Shown here: positions 19,666-28,822 of the stretch, piece by piece
Layout: every line of letters begins with the position of its first letter
Position numbering within the stretch: the stretch's first letter is position 1
From: SZUA-36 sp963749115
GTDB lineage: Bacteria > Pseudomonadota > Gammaproteobacteria > Xanthomonadales > SZUA-36
Direction of reading: 5' to 3'
NCBI GenBank assembly: GCA_963749115.1
Contig: CAVVLP010000002.1
Location: 558,001 to 622,000 of the forward strand
Length of the DNA stretch: 64,000 nt
Notes under the pieces: model-generated
What the model was told of the DNA's origin: nothing
Databases searched by the model: none
The model's input: only the letters and a program-made list of their open reading frames with translations
Position numbers and translations under genes: made by a program

Positions 19666-20475
19666 ACAGGCGTGCACAAATTAATTCCCAACCCGGAAGA
19701 ATGTTGATGCCGGCTCCGATACGACAGTTGGTCCTCGTAATGGCCGTCGTTCTTATCAGTGGTTGCGCTTCGCAACAGAATCAGGATCCCGACAGGGTAA
19801 GCAACAAACGCCTGGCTGCTGAATCCAATACCTCCCTCGGACTCGAGTACATGAATCGTGGTCAGTATGAAGTGGCACTGGGTAAATTGAAAAAGGCTGT
19901 CAGGGAAGATCCCGACTTATGCACCGGCGCATACGGTGATGGCGGTACTTTATGAACGTATCGGCGAGCAGGACCTGGCAGGCAAGCATTATAAAAAGGC
20001 ATATGAAGCCGACCCGAAAGATGGTGACGTGAATAATAATTATGGTGTTTACCTCTGTCAGACCGGTAAGGAAAGTCAGGCTATTGGCCATTTTCTCAGG
20101 GCGCTGGATGACCCGTTCTACAGTTCACCATCTGTTGCCCTGACAAATGCCGGTTCCTGTGCGCTTGAAACAGGTGACTACGCACAGGCAGATGAGTACC
20201 TGCGTCGTGCTTTGAAAATCGAACCGGATTTCCCGGATGCCCTGATGAACATGTCCAGGCTGAATTTCGAACAAAATGAATACCTGACGGCGCGTGCGTT
20301 TATGCAGAGATATGAAGCCGTTGCAGTCCATGAGGCGGAAACATTGTTGCTTGCTTACAGGATAGAAATGGCCTCAAATAACAAAAAGGGCGCAAATACC
20401 TACAAGTTGATGCTTGAAAGCAACTTTCCCGAATCTGGTCAGACCGCTGAGGTCCGGAGGGTCTCTGGAAAATGA
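19662..20475 (+). CDS. pilF: type IV pilus biogenesis lipoprotein PilF/PilW, one frameshift
   Basis: PilF is an outer-membrane lipoprotein with tetratricopeptide repeats that helps assemble the PilQ secretin. The N-terminal segment has a hydrophobic stretch and lipobox (VVLISGCASQ), followed by TPR units such as TSLGLEYMNRGQYEVALGK, AVLYERIGEQDLAGKHYKKA, NNYGVYLCQTGKESQAIGHF and ETGDYAQADEYLRRALKIEP. A single extra T in GACTTATGC (19917-19918) breaks the frame; reading GACTATGC restores DPDYAPAHTVMAVLYER. The start overlaps the corrected rlmN stop and the stop overlaps the rodZ start, both as ATGA. Reconstructed length about 270 residues. Confidence 0.92.
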
Positions 20476-21350
20476 AACAACAACAGGAATTAATCCCAAT
20501 GGCAACCGGTGAATACCTGAAGAAGTTACGAATGGAGCGCAAGCTTTCCCTGGCTGACGTTGCCAAAGCCGTCATTCTGGACGAAAAGCTGTTGCGTGAT
20601 ATTGAACAGGACACTGCCGGTCATATCGCTTTGTTGTACAGGAATGGTTACATCCAGACCTATGCGCGTTTTCTCGAGGTCGCCGAGGAGGACATCCCGG
20701 CATTGCTGATACCCGCTGAAGTCAAAGAGGCTGAGTTGCACAATATTTTTGCTGAACCGCCAAAACGTAACTCGACGGAAAAATGGTTGCGCTCAAGCAG
20801 TTATGTGTTGGCGTCTTTATTGGTTGGAACACTGGCCTGGCAATTTACCCACGAGGCGGTCAGGTTGTCGCAAAATGGCTCGCAACTTAAGAATAGCGGA
20901 GCAACCACGGCGGAATCCAGGGACGTGTCAAACCCTGCTCAACAACGGGAACTCAGCGGACCGGTGAGCGCATCGATTGCACCACTGGGTGCTCTACACG
21001 CTAAAAGCGCAGGCGGAATGGATACCGCAGAGCAGGCATGGGCAGCTTTGTCAGAACAGGCTTTACCTGATGGCGAAAGCCGTTTACAGGTCATCGTTTC
21101 AGCAGACAGCTGGGTTGAAATTATCGATGCCAGTGGTCAGGAACTTGAGATGGATTTGCTGCGTGGCGGGAGCGACAAAGCATACCATGGTGAGCCGCCG
21201 TTCAGAATCCTGTTGGGCCGTGCATCGGCAGTGCGTTTGTCGATGGATGGTGAAGCGGTCGATTTAACCGCTTTTACCCGGGACGACGTTGCTCAGCTAA
21301 GCTGGCCACAGAAACTACAGATCGAAACCAGCGAGCCAGACAGTAACTGA
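20472..21350 (+). CDS. rodZ: cytoskeleton protein RodZ
   Basis: RodZ links the MreB cytoskeleton to the membrane and maintains rod shape. The 292-residue protein has an N-terminal Xre-type helix-turn-helix (residues 14-80: GEYLKKLRMERKLSLADVAKA, YIQTYARFLEV), a single membrane segment at about 111-126 (SYVLASLLVGTLAWQF), a disordered alanine/serine-rich linker, and a C-terminal DUF4115 beta domain (VIVSADSWVEIIDASGQEL, GEPPFRILLGRASAVRL). It is translationally coupled to pilF (ATGA at 20472-20475). The first methionine gives a short extra MKQQQELIP; a second methionine at residue 10 is also possible. ispG, which normally follows, is absent. Confidence 0.93.
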   Translation: MKQQQELIPMATGEYLKKLRMERKLSLADVAKAVILDEKLLRDIEQDTAGHIALLYRNGYIQTYARFLEVAEEDIPALLIPAEVKEAELHNIFAEPPKRNSTEKWLRSSSYVLASLLVGTLAWQFTHEAVRLSQNGSQLKNSGATTAESRDVSNPAQQRELSGPVSASIAPLGALHAKSAGGMDTAEQAWAALSEQALPDGESRLQVIVSADSWVEIIDASGQELEMDLLRGGSDKAYHGEPPFRILLGRASAVRLSMDGEAVDLTAFTRDDVAQLSWPQKLQIETSEPDSN

Positions 21351-21351
21351 A

Positions 21352-22626
21352 ATGAATTCACCTATTCGCTCAATCCGCGGGATGAATGACATCCTCCCGC
21401 AAGATATCCATTACTGGCACAGACTGGAAACCACAGCGGAGCAGGTATTTGCCGCTTCGGGCTTCGAACAGATTCGCTTGCCTTTACTGGAAAAAACGGA
21501 AGTCTTTACACGGGCAATCGGATCGGCGACCGACGTGGTCTCGAAAGAAATGTACAGCTTCAATGACCGAAATGACGAGTCTTTGAGTTTGCGTCCTGAA
21601 GGAACCGCGGGTGTGGTGCGCGCAGCTTTGCAAAACGGTCTGTTATACGGTGCGGTGCAGCGGCTCTGGTATAGCGGTGCAATGTTCCGTTATGAACGTC
21701 CGCAAAAGGGACGTAGCCGACAGTTTCACCAGATCGGTGCAGAATTGTTTGGCGCTTCGGGTGCCGACGCTGATGCCGAGATACTGATGCTCGGCAGCCA
21801 GTTGTGGAGAAGTCTTGGCTTGCACAATTTGCGTCTGGAGATCAATTCGTTGGGCAATGCTGATGAGCGTGCGCTGTACCGGGATCAGCTGTATTCATTT
21901 CTCAAAGCGCACCGGGGTGAACTTGACGATCAGACGAACGAAAGGGCAGAACGTAACCCCCTGCGTGTCCTGGATAGCAAAGACCCAAAAGTCAGGGCAC
22001 TATTGGAAGATGCGCCCCTGTTGGCGAATCACCTTGGTGAAGACTCACGCGCTCATTTTCAACAGCTAAAGCGCTACCTTGACCGGTTAGGGATTGAATT
22101 TCATGAAAATCCCCGCCTGGTCCGTGGACTTGATTATTACTGCCATACGGTTTTTGAGTGGATCACTGATGAACTGGGTGCACAGGGTACCGTTTGTGCG
22201 GGTGGCCGTTACGATAACCTGGTTGAATTACAGGGCGGAAAACCCTGGCCCGGCATAGGATTTGCCATGGGCGAAGAACGCCTGGTTGAACTACTACGTC
22301 AAAAAGATGATATTGAGCCCCCTGTTAAACACGCCTACTTGGTTGCGGTGGGTGAAAACAGCACTGAATCTGCTTTGGAACTCGCGTATGATCTGCGCGC
22401 CGGGATTCCGGATTTGCGCTTGATTTTCAATTTGAATGGCGGCAGCTTTAAAAGCCAGTTCAAACGCGCAGATCGCAGCGGCGCATTATTCGCCCTTGTG
22501 CTGGGCGAGGAAGAGATACTTGCTGGACAGGTTGCGGTGAAATTTTTACGCAGTGATGAAGAACAATTAAAGCTGGGTCGTGATGAGATCGCTAACTGGA
22601 TTCGCAGCTATATTGAAGCGCTGTAA
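21352..22626 (+). CDS. hisS: histidyl-tRNA synthetase
   Basis: HisS charges tRNA-His. The 424-residue class II synthetase has motif 1 around LPLLEKTEVFTRAIGSATDVV, motif 2 MFRYERPQKGRSRQFHQIGAE, the histidine-binding motifs LVRGLDYYCHTVFEW and GTVCAGGRYDNLV, and motif 3 GIGFAMGEERLVELL; the C-terminal anticodon-binding domain covers about 325-424. It starts one base after the rodZ stop. Length is normal for the family (420-430). The frame is intact. Confidence 0.98.
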   Translation: MNSPIRSIRGMNDILPQDIHYWHRLETTAEQVFAASGFEQIRLPLLEKTEVFTRAIGSATDVVSKEMYSFNDRNDESLSLRPEGTAGVVRAALQNGLLYGAVQRLWYSGAMFRYERPQKGRSRQFHQIGAELFGASGADADAEILMLGSQLWRSLGLHNLRLEINSLGNADERALYRDQLYSFLKAHRGELDDQTNERAERNPLRVLDSKDPKVRALLEDAPLLANHLGEDSRAHFQQLKRYLDRLGIEFHENPRLVRGLDYYCHTVFEWITDELGAQGTVCAGGRYDNLVELQGGKPWPGIGFAMGEERLVELLRQKDDIEPPVKHAYLVAVGENSTESALELAYDLRAGIPDLRLIFNLNGGSFKSQFKRADRSGALFALVLGEEEILAGQVAVKFLRSDEEQLKLGRDEIANWIRSYIEAL

Positions 22627-22679
22627 ACTTTCTGCCGGCTTATGTCCGGTGTATTTTCAAAATGATGGATTAATTAGTA

Positions 22680-23363
22680 ATGTCAGATTTATATGATACC
22701 CATGAACAGGGTGAACGCGTAAAAAGCTGGTTAAGGGAAAATGGCAGCGCCATTGTCATGGGCCTGGTACTCGCTTTCGGTTTGATGTTTGGTTTTAAAC
22801 AGTGGCAGGCCTGGGAAACCAGCAAACGCCAACAGGCTTCAGCCGAATACCAGGTGATGACCACGTTAATCAAGTCAAACAGTATGGATGCTGCTGTCTC
22901 CAACTACGAAGTGTTGAAAGCGGAGTATCCGAAATCAGCCTATACGTCCATGGCTGCCTTGATGATGGCCAAGGCACGTGTTTTTTCCGGGCAATTTGAT
23001 TTGGCTGCCAGCGACCTGGAATACGCAATGGAGCACGCCCAGCCTGATCCTGTCAAAGTGATAGCAAGGGAAAGACTTGCACGATTGAAACTTAGCCAGG
23101 GTGATGCAGACGCGGCTTTGAAGTTGCTTGATGAGGCACCTTCAGAGGTCGGTTTTGAAGCACAATTTGCCGAGGTGCGTGGGGATATCTACATGGCAAA
23201 AGGTGAAACTGAACTGGCGATCGGGAGTTACCAGGCCGCATTGGAGGCGCTTGACGAAAATGTCGGAAATCGTGACCTGATTAAATTTAAGCTGGAAGCA
23301 CTTGGGGCTGCAGCTGACGAGACTGCTGTCGTTGCCAGGGATAGCGGCGGGGGTGAAATGTGA
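22680..23363 (+). CDS. yfgM: YfgM family ancillary SecYEG translocon subunit
   Basis: YfgM is a single-pass membrane protein with a periplasmic TPR domain that associates with SecYEG and PpiD. The 227-residue protein has the conserved cytoplasmic start SDLYDTHEQGERVKSWLREN, a membrane segment at about 24-42 (GSAIVMGLVLAFGLMFGF) and TPR-like repeats including AALMMAKARVFSGQFDLAASDL and GDIYMAKGETELAIGSYQAAL. It follows hisS by 53 bases and its stop overlaps the GTG start of bamB. This hisS-yfgM-bamB-der order is the standard gammaproteobacterial one. Confidence 0.93.
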   Translation: MSDLYDTHEQGERVKSWLRENGSAIVMGLVLAFGLMFGFKQWQAWETSKRQQASAEYQVMTTLIKSNSMDAAVSNYEVLKAEYPKSAYTSMAALMMAKARVFSGQFDLAASDLEYAMEHAQPDPVKVIARERLARLKLSQGDADAALKLLDEAPSEVGFEAQFAEVRGDIYMAKGETELAIGSYQAALEALDENVGNRDLIKFKLEALGAAADETAVVARDSGGGEM

Positions 23364-24526
23364 GGCAATGGTTTATCCCTGCGTTGGCAACACTATTGTT
23401 GCTAAATGGTTGCAGTTGGATAAAAAGCTGGGGCGACGATGATGAACCCGATGCCCCCGCAAAACTTGTTGAATTTGAACCAACACTCAAGGTAGGCAAA
23501 GCATGGTCCACCGATGTCGGCAAAGGGCTCGACAAAACGGGCAGACAGATCAGACCTGCCTATTCATCGGGTTCCCTGTACGTTGCTGATTACAAAGGTC
23601 GACTCTTCGCAATCGATGCCGCAAACGGACAGAAGCGGTGGGAGATCAAGACCGAGTTGCCTTTTACCGGCGGTCCCGGGGTTACCGGCAACCTGTTACT
23701 GATGGGTACGGAAAACGGAGAGGTTTTCGCATTCGACGCATCAACCGGCACACAGCTATGGTCTGCTACGGTCACCTCGGAAGTGCTCGCAGCACCGGCG
23801 GAGTCCGATGGTATCGTCGTTGTACGTTGTATCGATGGGCGTGTGTTCGGCCTGGATGCGGATACCGGACAGCGTCTATGGGTTTATGATCACAGTGTCC
23901 CCCTGTTGACACTGCGGGGCAACGCTCCATTGTTATTGAGGGCGGGCGTGGTCTTTGTCGGCTATGACGGTGGTCAGGTTGTGGCCTTGAAGCTGGAAGA
24001 CGGCATCCTGATGTGGGAACAAACACTGGTAACAGCGGAAGGCCGGACCGAGTTGGAACGACTGTCGGATATCGATGGTCAACTGGTTTTCATTGCATCT
24101 GACCTGCTGGTTTCAAGTTATAAGAATCGACTGGCTTCACTGGCGGCAGATTCCGGCCGTTTGCTCTGGTTTAAGGATGTTTCTTCGGCTACGGGTGTTG
24201 CGGTTGACCGTACCAACCTGACACTCAGCGATAAGGATGGCAACGTATGGATGCTTGATCGACGCAATGGCGCCGAGTCCTGGAAACAGGATCAATTGCT
24301 TCACCGCGGTCTTACGCGACCGGAGTTTTATGGCAGTTTTATCGTAGTCGGTGATGCCGAAGGGTATTTGCACTGGATCAATATTGATGATGGACAGTTT
24401 GCCGCACGTGAAAAAACGGGTGGTAAGGGTTTTGCCGGACCGCCACTGGTGGTGGGTAATACGCTCTATGTCATGACCAAAAAAGGTAGATTGACTGCCT
24501 TCCGGGCGGGTGCAGCGCTAAATTAA
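23360..24526 (+). CDS. bamB: outer membrane assembly lipoprotein BamB
   Basis: BamB is the beta-propeller lipoprotein of the BAM complex that inserts outer-membrane proteins. The 388-residue protein starts with GTG at 23360 inside the yfgM stop (GTGA), giving a signal peptide with lipobox LLLLNGC (cysteine at 18). PQQ-like propeller repeats are visible: GSLYVADYKGRLFAIDAANGQ, LLMGTENGEVFAFDASTGTQ, GRVFGLDADTGQRLWVYD, VFVGYDGGQVVALKLEDG, LYVMTKKGRLTAFRAG. Length matches the family (about 380-392). Spacing to der is 76 bases. Confidence 0.96.
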   Translation: MRQWFIPALATLLLLNGCSWIKSWGDDDEPDAPAKLVEFEPTLKVGKAWSTDVGKGLDKTGRQIRPAYSSGSLYVADYKGRLFAIDAANGQKRWEIKTELPFTGGPGVTGNLLLMGTENGEVFAFDASTGTQLWSATVTSEVLAAPAESDGIVVVRCIDGRVFGLDADTGQRLWVYDHSVPLLTLRGNAPLLLRAGVVFVGYDGGQVVALKLEDGILMWEQTLVTAEGRTELERLSDIDGQLVFIASDLLVSSYKNRLASLAADSGRLLWFKDVSSATGVAVDRTNLTLSDKDGNVWMLDRRNGAESWKQDQLLHRGLTRPEFYGSFIVVGDAEGYLHWINIDDGQFAAREKTGGKGFAGPPLVVGNTLYVMTKKGRLTAFRAGAALN

Positions 24527-24602
24527 CTTATCTGCGTTACTTTGCGAACCATGCTCATGTATGATGCAGCCATTCTTGAAGCTGTAAAGATACCCTGAAT
24601 TC

Positions 24603-26009
24603 ATGTTACCAGTTGTCGCCATCGTTGGCCGGCCAAATGTCGGCAAATCCACAATTTTCAATGCCTTAACCCGCACTCGTGACGCTTTGGTCGCAGATAT
24701 GCCAGGTGTTACCCGCGATCGTCAATACGGTATCAGTGAAGTGGGCGAGAGGGCCTGTGTTCTGGTTGATACAGGGGGTCTGGTCGCTGGTGCCCAAGGC
24801 ATCGATTACCTGACCGCCCGGCAAGTGCATCAGGCCATTGAAGAATCCCAACTGGTCTTTTTCGTGGTGAGCGCAAGAGATGGACTGACGCATGAGGACC
24901 AGGAAATCGCCCGCTTGTTGCGTGAACACAACCGGCCGGTACTGCTGGTTGGCAACAAGATAGATGGGACCAACCCGGATATCGCACTGGCGGAGTTTGC
25001 TGCGCTGGGAATGGGGCCGGCTTTACCCGCCGCAGCATCACACCGTCAGGGAATGAGCAGCCTGATGGAGGAAGCAGAAAGTCTATTGCCTCCGGAAGAA
25101 GAGGGCGAGGCGGATAGCGAAGAGGACAGAGACCGCTTGCGACTGGCCATTGTCGGTCGGCCCAATGTCGGTAAATCGACCCTGGTTAACCGTATGCTGG
25201 GTGAAGAACGTGTCATGGCTTTCGACCTGCCAGGCACGACGAGAGACACCATCAGCGTCTTCATGGAACGCGGTGGTGTCAAGTACGAATTGATCGACAC
25301 GGCGGGTGTGCGGAGACGGGCCCGGGTTACCGATATGGTCGAAAAATTTAGTGTAATCAAAGCACTGCAAGCCATTGAACGTGCTCACGTCGTGGTTCTG
25401 ATGCTCGATGCGACCGAGGGAATTACAGATCAGGATACCACCTTGCTGGGACATATTCTGAACCAGGGCCGGGCCCTGGTAATCGTGCTGAACAAGTGGG
25501 ATGGCATGGAAGAATACGACCGCAAGCAGGTGCTTTCGGAAATGGATCGTCGTTTGCAGTTTGTGCCATGGGCTCGCAAACTGCGCATGTCAGCATTGCA
25601 TGGCTCCGGCTTGAAAGAGCTTTACACGGCTGTGAAGGAAGCCTGGCGCAGTGCCACCATTGATATGCCGACTCCGGAACTGACCCGGGTTCTTGTTAAA
25701 GCTTTCGAGGCCCATCAACCGCCGATGAGCCAGGGGCGTACTTCGCGGTTACGCTTTGCCCATAGCGGTGGCAATTGCCCGCCAAGAATCATCATTCACG
25801 GTAACCGCACCGATGCCATACCGGCTTCCTATAAGCGTTACCTGGAAAACGTCTTTATCCGTCATTTCAAATTGCGTGGCACACCGCTGCAAATTGAGTT
25901 CAGAAGTGGTGAAAACCCTTATAAGGACAAGACAAACAAACTTACATCACGGCAGATTGCCAAGCGCAAACGCCTGAAAAAATTCACCAAGAGCAAATCC
26001 AGAAAATAA
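24603..26009 (+). CDS. der: ribosome biogenesis GTPase Der
   Basis: Der (EngA) is an essential GTPase of 50S ribosome assembly with two tandem G domains. The 468-residue protein shows G1 of domain 1 at residues 9-16 (GRPNVGKS), G3 DTGG and G4 NKID; an acidic linker at 163-176; G1 of domain 2 at 185-192 (GRPNVGKS again), G3 DTAG and G4 NKWD; and a C-terminal KH-like domain ending in a lysine/arginine-rich tail (KRKRLKKFTKSKSRK). Length is typical. It ends 17 bases from a convergent glutathione peroxidase gene. Confidence 0.98.
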   Translation: MLPVVAIVGRPNVGKSTIFNALTRTRDALVADMPGVTRDRQYGISEVGERACVLVDTGGLVAGAQGIDYLTARQVHQAIEESQLVFFVVSARDGLTHEDQEIARLLREHNRPVLLVGNKIDGTNPDIALAEFAALGMGPALPAAASHRQGMSSLMEEAESLLPPEEEGEADSEEDRDRLRLAIVGRPNVGKSTLVNRMLGEERVMAFDLPGTTRDTISVFMERGGVKYELIDTAGVRRRARVTDMVEKFSVIKALQAIERAHVVVLMLDATEGITDQDTTLLGHILNQGRALVIVLNKWDGMEEYDRKQVLSEMDRRLQFVPWARKLRMSALHGSGLKELYTAVKEAWRSATIDMPTPELTRVLVKAFEAHQPPMSQGRTSRLRFAHSGGNCPPRIIIHGNRTDAIPASYKRYLENVFIRHFKLRGTPLQIEFRSGENPYKDKTNKLTSRQIAKRKRLKKFTKSKSRK

Positions 26010-26026
26010 TCCGGATTATTGTCGGT

Positions 26027-26521
26027 TTACAAAACCCACGATTGCAGATTGCACTCGATCTTGTGGGTTACTGCAGGATCATCAGGCCTTACCTTTGAAG
26101 GCCAGAAATCTATCATTTGACCGTTACGGTCAAACAGGTATTTATGGAAATTCCAGCGTGGCGTTGCATCATCGCCAAATTCCTCGCGTATGGCGTGAAA
26201 CATGGGATGAGCCGATACACCCATGACATGGTATTTAACCGTCATCGGAAAGCTCACCTGGTAGTTTGTTTCACAGAATTCAGCGATGCTGTCCTCATCG
26301 CCGGGCTCCTGGTTTCCAAAATCATCACAGGGCATGCCAACAACGATCAAACCGCTTTGCCTGTAGTCCATCCACATTCGCTGCAGTTCCTGGTATTGCG
26401 ATGTGTATTCACATTCCGAAGCTGTATTGACAAAAAATATCGGTTGGCCGCGGTAATTGGACAGGGGCATTCTGGCACCCTGAAGACCTACAAATACAAA
26501 CTCGAAAACATTCATGTTCAC
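26027..26521 (-). CDS. glutathione peroxidase family protein
   Basis: A 164-residue thiol peroxidase of the glutathione peroxidase family, which reduces hydroperoxides using glutathione or, in many bacteria, thioredoxin. The peroxidatic cysteine is C37 in FVNTASECEYTSQY; the second cysteine is in GMPCDDFGNQEPG, where the tetrad glutamine also lies; the tryptophan and asparagine of the tetrad are in TPRWNFHKYLF. No signal peptide is seen, so it is probably cytoplasmic. The sequence around the active site (ECEYTSQY instead of KCGFTPQY) is slightly atypical. It is a single-gene unit convergent to der and divergent from folD. Confidence 0.88.
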   Translation of the reverse strand: MNMNVFEFVFVGLQGARMPLSNYRGQPIFFVNTASECEYTSQYQELQRMWMDYRQSGLIVVGMPCDDFGNQEPGDEDSIAEFCETNYQVSFPMTVKYHVMGVSAHPMFHAIREEFGDDATPRWNFHKYLFDRNGQMIDFWPSKVRPDDPAVTHKIECNLQSWVL

Positions 26522-26620
26522 ACCCCAGATTATTTACATACACATAGCATAACTTATGAACCCCGTTTTTGCTTATGATCCGTTACACTACGCAATAATA
26601 TTTTATCCTGGCAGATCCAA

Positions 26621-27523
26621 TTGAAAGAGATTCTGAAACACAAAACCGCCGCCATACTCGATGGCCTGGAAGTCAGTGACGTCGTGTTGACCGATGTTCG
26701 CAAAGCGATCGACGCACACGTTCAATGCGGGGGCCAGAGACCGGGTCTTGCGGTGGTCTTGGTGGGTTCTGACCATGCCTCGATGATTTATGTAAGGGCC
26801 AAGCGTAAGGACTGCGAAAAGGCGGGAATAGGGACCCGGGATTTTGATCTTCCCTATGAAACCACACAGGCGGAATTACTGGCATTGATCGACGAGCTTA
26901 ACCGGGACGATGAGATTCACGGTGTGCTTGTGCAATTGCCATTACCCCCGCAGATTGATGAAATTGAGGTTACCAATTCGATCAGGTCCAGTAAGGATGT
27001 GGACGGTTTCCACGCATTCAATGTTGGCAGGCTGGCACTGCGTCAACACGGTCTTCGACCCTGCACGCCACGCGGTATCATGGCGCTGCTGCATTATTAC
27101 GGGTTAGACGCCAAGGGACAGCATTGCGTCATAGTGGGCGCATCCAATATTGTCGGTCGTCCGATGGGTCTGGAAATGCTGATACAAGGTGCGACCGTTA
27201 CAACCTGTCACCGCTTCACAAAGAACCTCGAACACTTCGTCCGACAGGCTGAAATCCTGATCGTTGCAGTTGGTCAGCCTGGTATAGTCTGTGCCAATTG
27301 GGTTGCTGATGGGGCCATTGTTATTGATGTCGGTATCAACCGTCTGGAAAACGGTAAATTGGTAGGTGATATCGATTTTGAACGTGCCGCCAATAAGGCT
27401 GCATGGATAACGCCGGTACCCGGTGGAGTTGGTCCGATGACCCGTGCAACACTGATGTTGAATACGGCAGAGGCGGCCGGAATTTTTATTTCCGAACCGC
27501 ACAAGCAATCACCGGACATTTAA
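26621..27523 (+). CDS. folD: methylenetetrahydrofolate dehydrogenase/cyclohydrolase
   Basis: FolD is the bifunctional enzyme that interconverts methylene-, methenyl- and formyl-tetrahydrofolate. The 300-residue protein has the family motifs GLAVVLVGSDHASMIYVRAKRK (with the catalytic tyrosine and lysine), HGVLVQLPLPPQ, KDVDGFHAFNVGRL, the NADP-binding VIVGASNIVGRPMGLEML and the C-terminal PVPGGVGPMTRATL. The apparent start is TTG at 26621 with a poor ribosome site; no in-frame ATG lies close enough upstream. It ends 18 bases from the convergent fadI. Confidence 0.95.
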   Translation: MKEILKHKTAAILDGLEVSDVVLTDVRKAIDAHVQCGGQRPGLAVVLVGSDHASMIYVRAKRKDCEKAGIGTRDFDLPYETTQAELLALIDELNRDDEIHGVLVQLPLPPQIDEIEVTNSIRSSKDVDGFHAFNVGRLALRQHGLRPCTPRGIMALLHYYGLDAKGQHCVIVGASNIVGRPMGLEMLIQGATVTTCHRFTKNLEHFVRQAEILIVAVGQPGIVCANWVADGAIVIDVGINRLENGKLVGDIDFERAANKAAWITPVPGGVGPMTRATLMLNTAEAAGIFISEPHKQSPDI

Positions 27524-27541
27524 GTTTATAGTTTTCCAGAT

Positions 27542-28822
27542 TCAGGGTCGCTCCAAAATCGCACAAACACCCATACCCCCAGCCGTGCAAACAGAAATCA
27601 AGCCCCGGCCGGAACCGTTTTCTTCCAGTATTTGAGCCAGTGTTGCTAAGATCCGGGCACCGGTGGCAGCGAAAGGATGACCAACAGCCAGGCTGCTGCC
27701 GTGAATGTTGAGTTTTTCCCTGTCGATACTGCCGAGCGGCTTTTCCATCCCAAGTCGTTGACTGCAATACTCTTTTGATTCCCAGGCTTTGAGCGTGCAC
27801 AGTACCTGGGCAGCAAAGGCCTCATGGATTTCATAAAAATCAAAGTCCTGTAATGTGAGACCGGTGCGTTGCAACATCTCGGCAACGGCGACTGTCGGTG
27901 CCATCAGCAGACCTTCGTCATTAACAAAATCTACCGAGGCGGAGCGGCCCGTGGTCAGGAACGCCTGTACCGGAAGTTTATGCTTCGCGGCCCATTCTTC
28001 TGAACACAACAGAACAGCGGCAGCACCATCAGTCAGTGAGGTGCTGTTACCTGCGCTCATTGTGGCTTTGGGCCCCTTGTCAAAAACCGTTCGCAGTGTC
28101 GCAAGCTTCTCAATACTGGTATCGGCGCGCAGGTTATTGTCCCTGCTGACGCCGTTCCAGGGTGTGACCAGATTGTCAAAAAAGTCGTTGTCATAAGCAG
28201 CAGCGGCTTTCTGATGGCTGTCGTAAGCCAGTTGATCCTGATCCTCGCGTGGGATTTGCCACTCCTGCGCCATCCGTTCGCAGTGCTGACCCATTGACAG
28301 ACCGGTACGCATTTCACCGTTGGTTGGTGAAACCGGTTTGAGTTCGCCCGGACTGAATCCTTTAAGAGCGGCAAGACGCTGCTTCATGGTTCTCGCCTGG
28401 CTCAGGTTAATCATGCGCTGGGCAAACTTGTCACCAAAAACAATGGGTGCATCCGAGGTTGTGTCGGTCCCTGCCGCAATGCCGCTTTCTATTTGCCCGC
28501 AGGCGATTTTTGCCCCCAGGTTCAGGGCGCCCTGCAGACTCGTGCCACATGCCTGTTGCAATGTAATACCGGTCGTGAGCGGCGAAAGCCTGCTGGACAA
28601 TACCGCTTCACGCGCCAGGTTAAAGTCTCTGGAATGGGTCATGACAGCTCCCGCCATCACTTCGTCCAGTTGTATACCGTCGAGGTTAAATCGCTGTACA
28701 ACCCCGTTGATCACCGCTGACAACATGTCAAGGTTGCTCTTGTCAGCATACATCGTATTTGAGCGGCAAAAGGGAATACGGCTACCGCCTACAATGGCTA
28801 CTCTGCGCAGTGATTCCGTCAT
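27542..28822 (-). CDS. fadI: 3-ketoacyl-CoA thiolase, FadI type
   Basis: FadI cleaves 3-ketoacyl-CoA to acetyl-CoA and a shortened acyl-CoA in beta-oxidation. The 426-residue length fits FadI (about 436) rather than FadA (about 387). Active-site residues: cysteine C92 in LQQACGTSLQ, histidine in FYEIHEAFAAQV, histidine in NIHGSSLAVGHPFAATGAR, and cysteine in SVCTAGGMGVCA. Its start overlaps the fadJ stop (28819-28822, ATGA), so the thiolase and the multifunctional alpha subunit are made together. Confidence 0.96.
   Translation of the reverse strand: MTESLRRVAIVGGSRIPFCRSNTMYADKSNLDMLSAVINGVVQRFNLDGIQLDEVMAGAVMTHSRDFNLAREAVLSSRLSPLTTGITLQQACGTSLQGALNLGAKIACGQIESGIAAGTDTTSDAPIVFGDKFAQRMINLSQARTMKQRLAALKGFSPGELKPVSPTNGEMRTGLSMGQHCERMAQEWQIPREDQDQLAYDSHQKAAAAYDNDFFDNLVTPWNGVSRDNNLRADTSIEKLATLRTVFDKGPKATMSAGNSTSLTDGAAAVLLCSEEWAAKHKLPVQAFLTTGRSASVDFVNDEGLLMAPTVAVAEMLQRTGLTLQDFDFYEIHEAFAAQVLCTLKAWESKEYCSQRLGMEKPLGSIDREKLNIHGSSLAVGHPFAATGARILATLAQILEENGSGRGLISVCTAGGMGVCAILERP

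Noticed and set aside
26005..26020. Perfect 16-base palindrome AATAATCCGGATTATT at the der stop
   Set aside because: It has no loop and is AT-rich at the ends, so a stable hairpin is doubtful. With only 17 bases between the convergent genes it may help end transcription, but I could not support a call.
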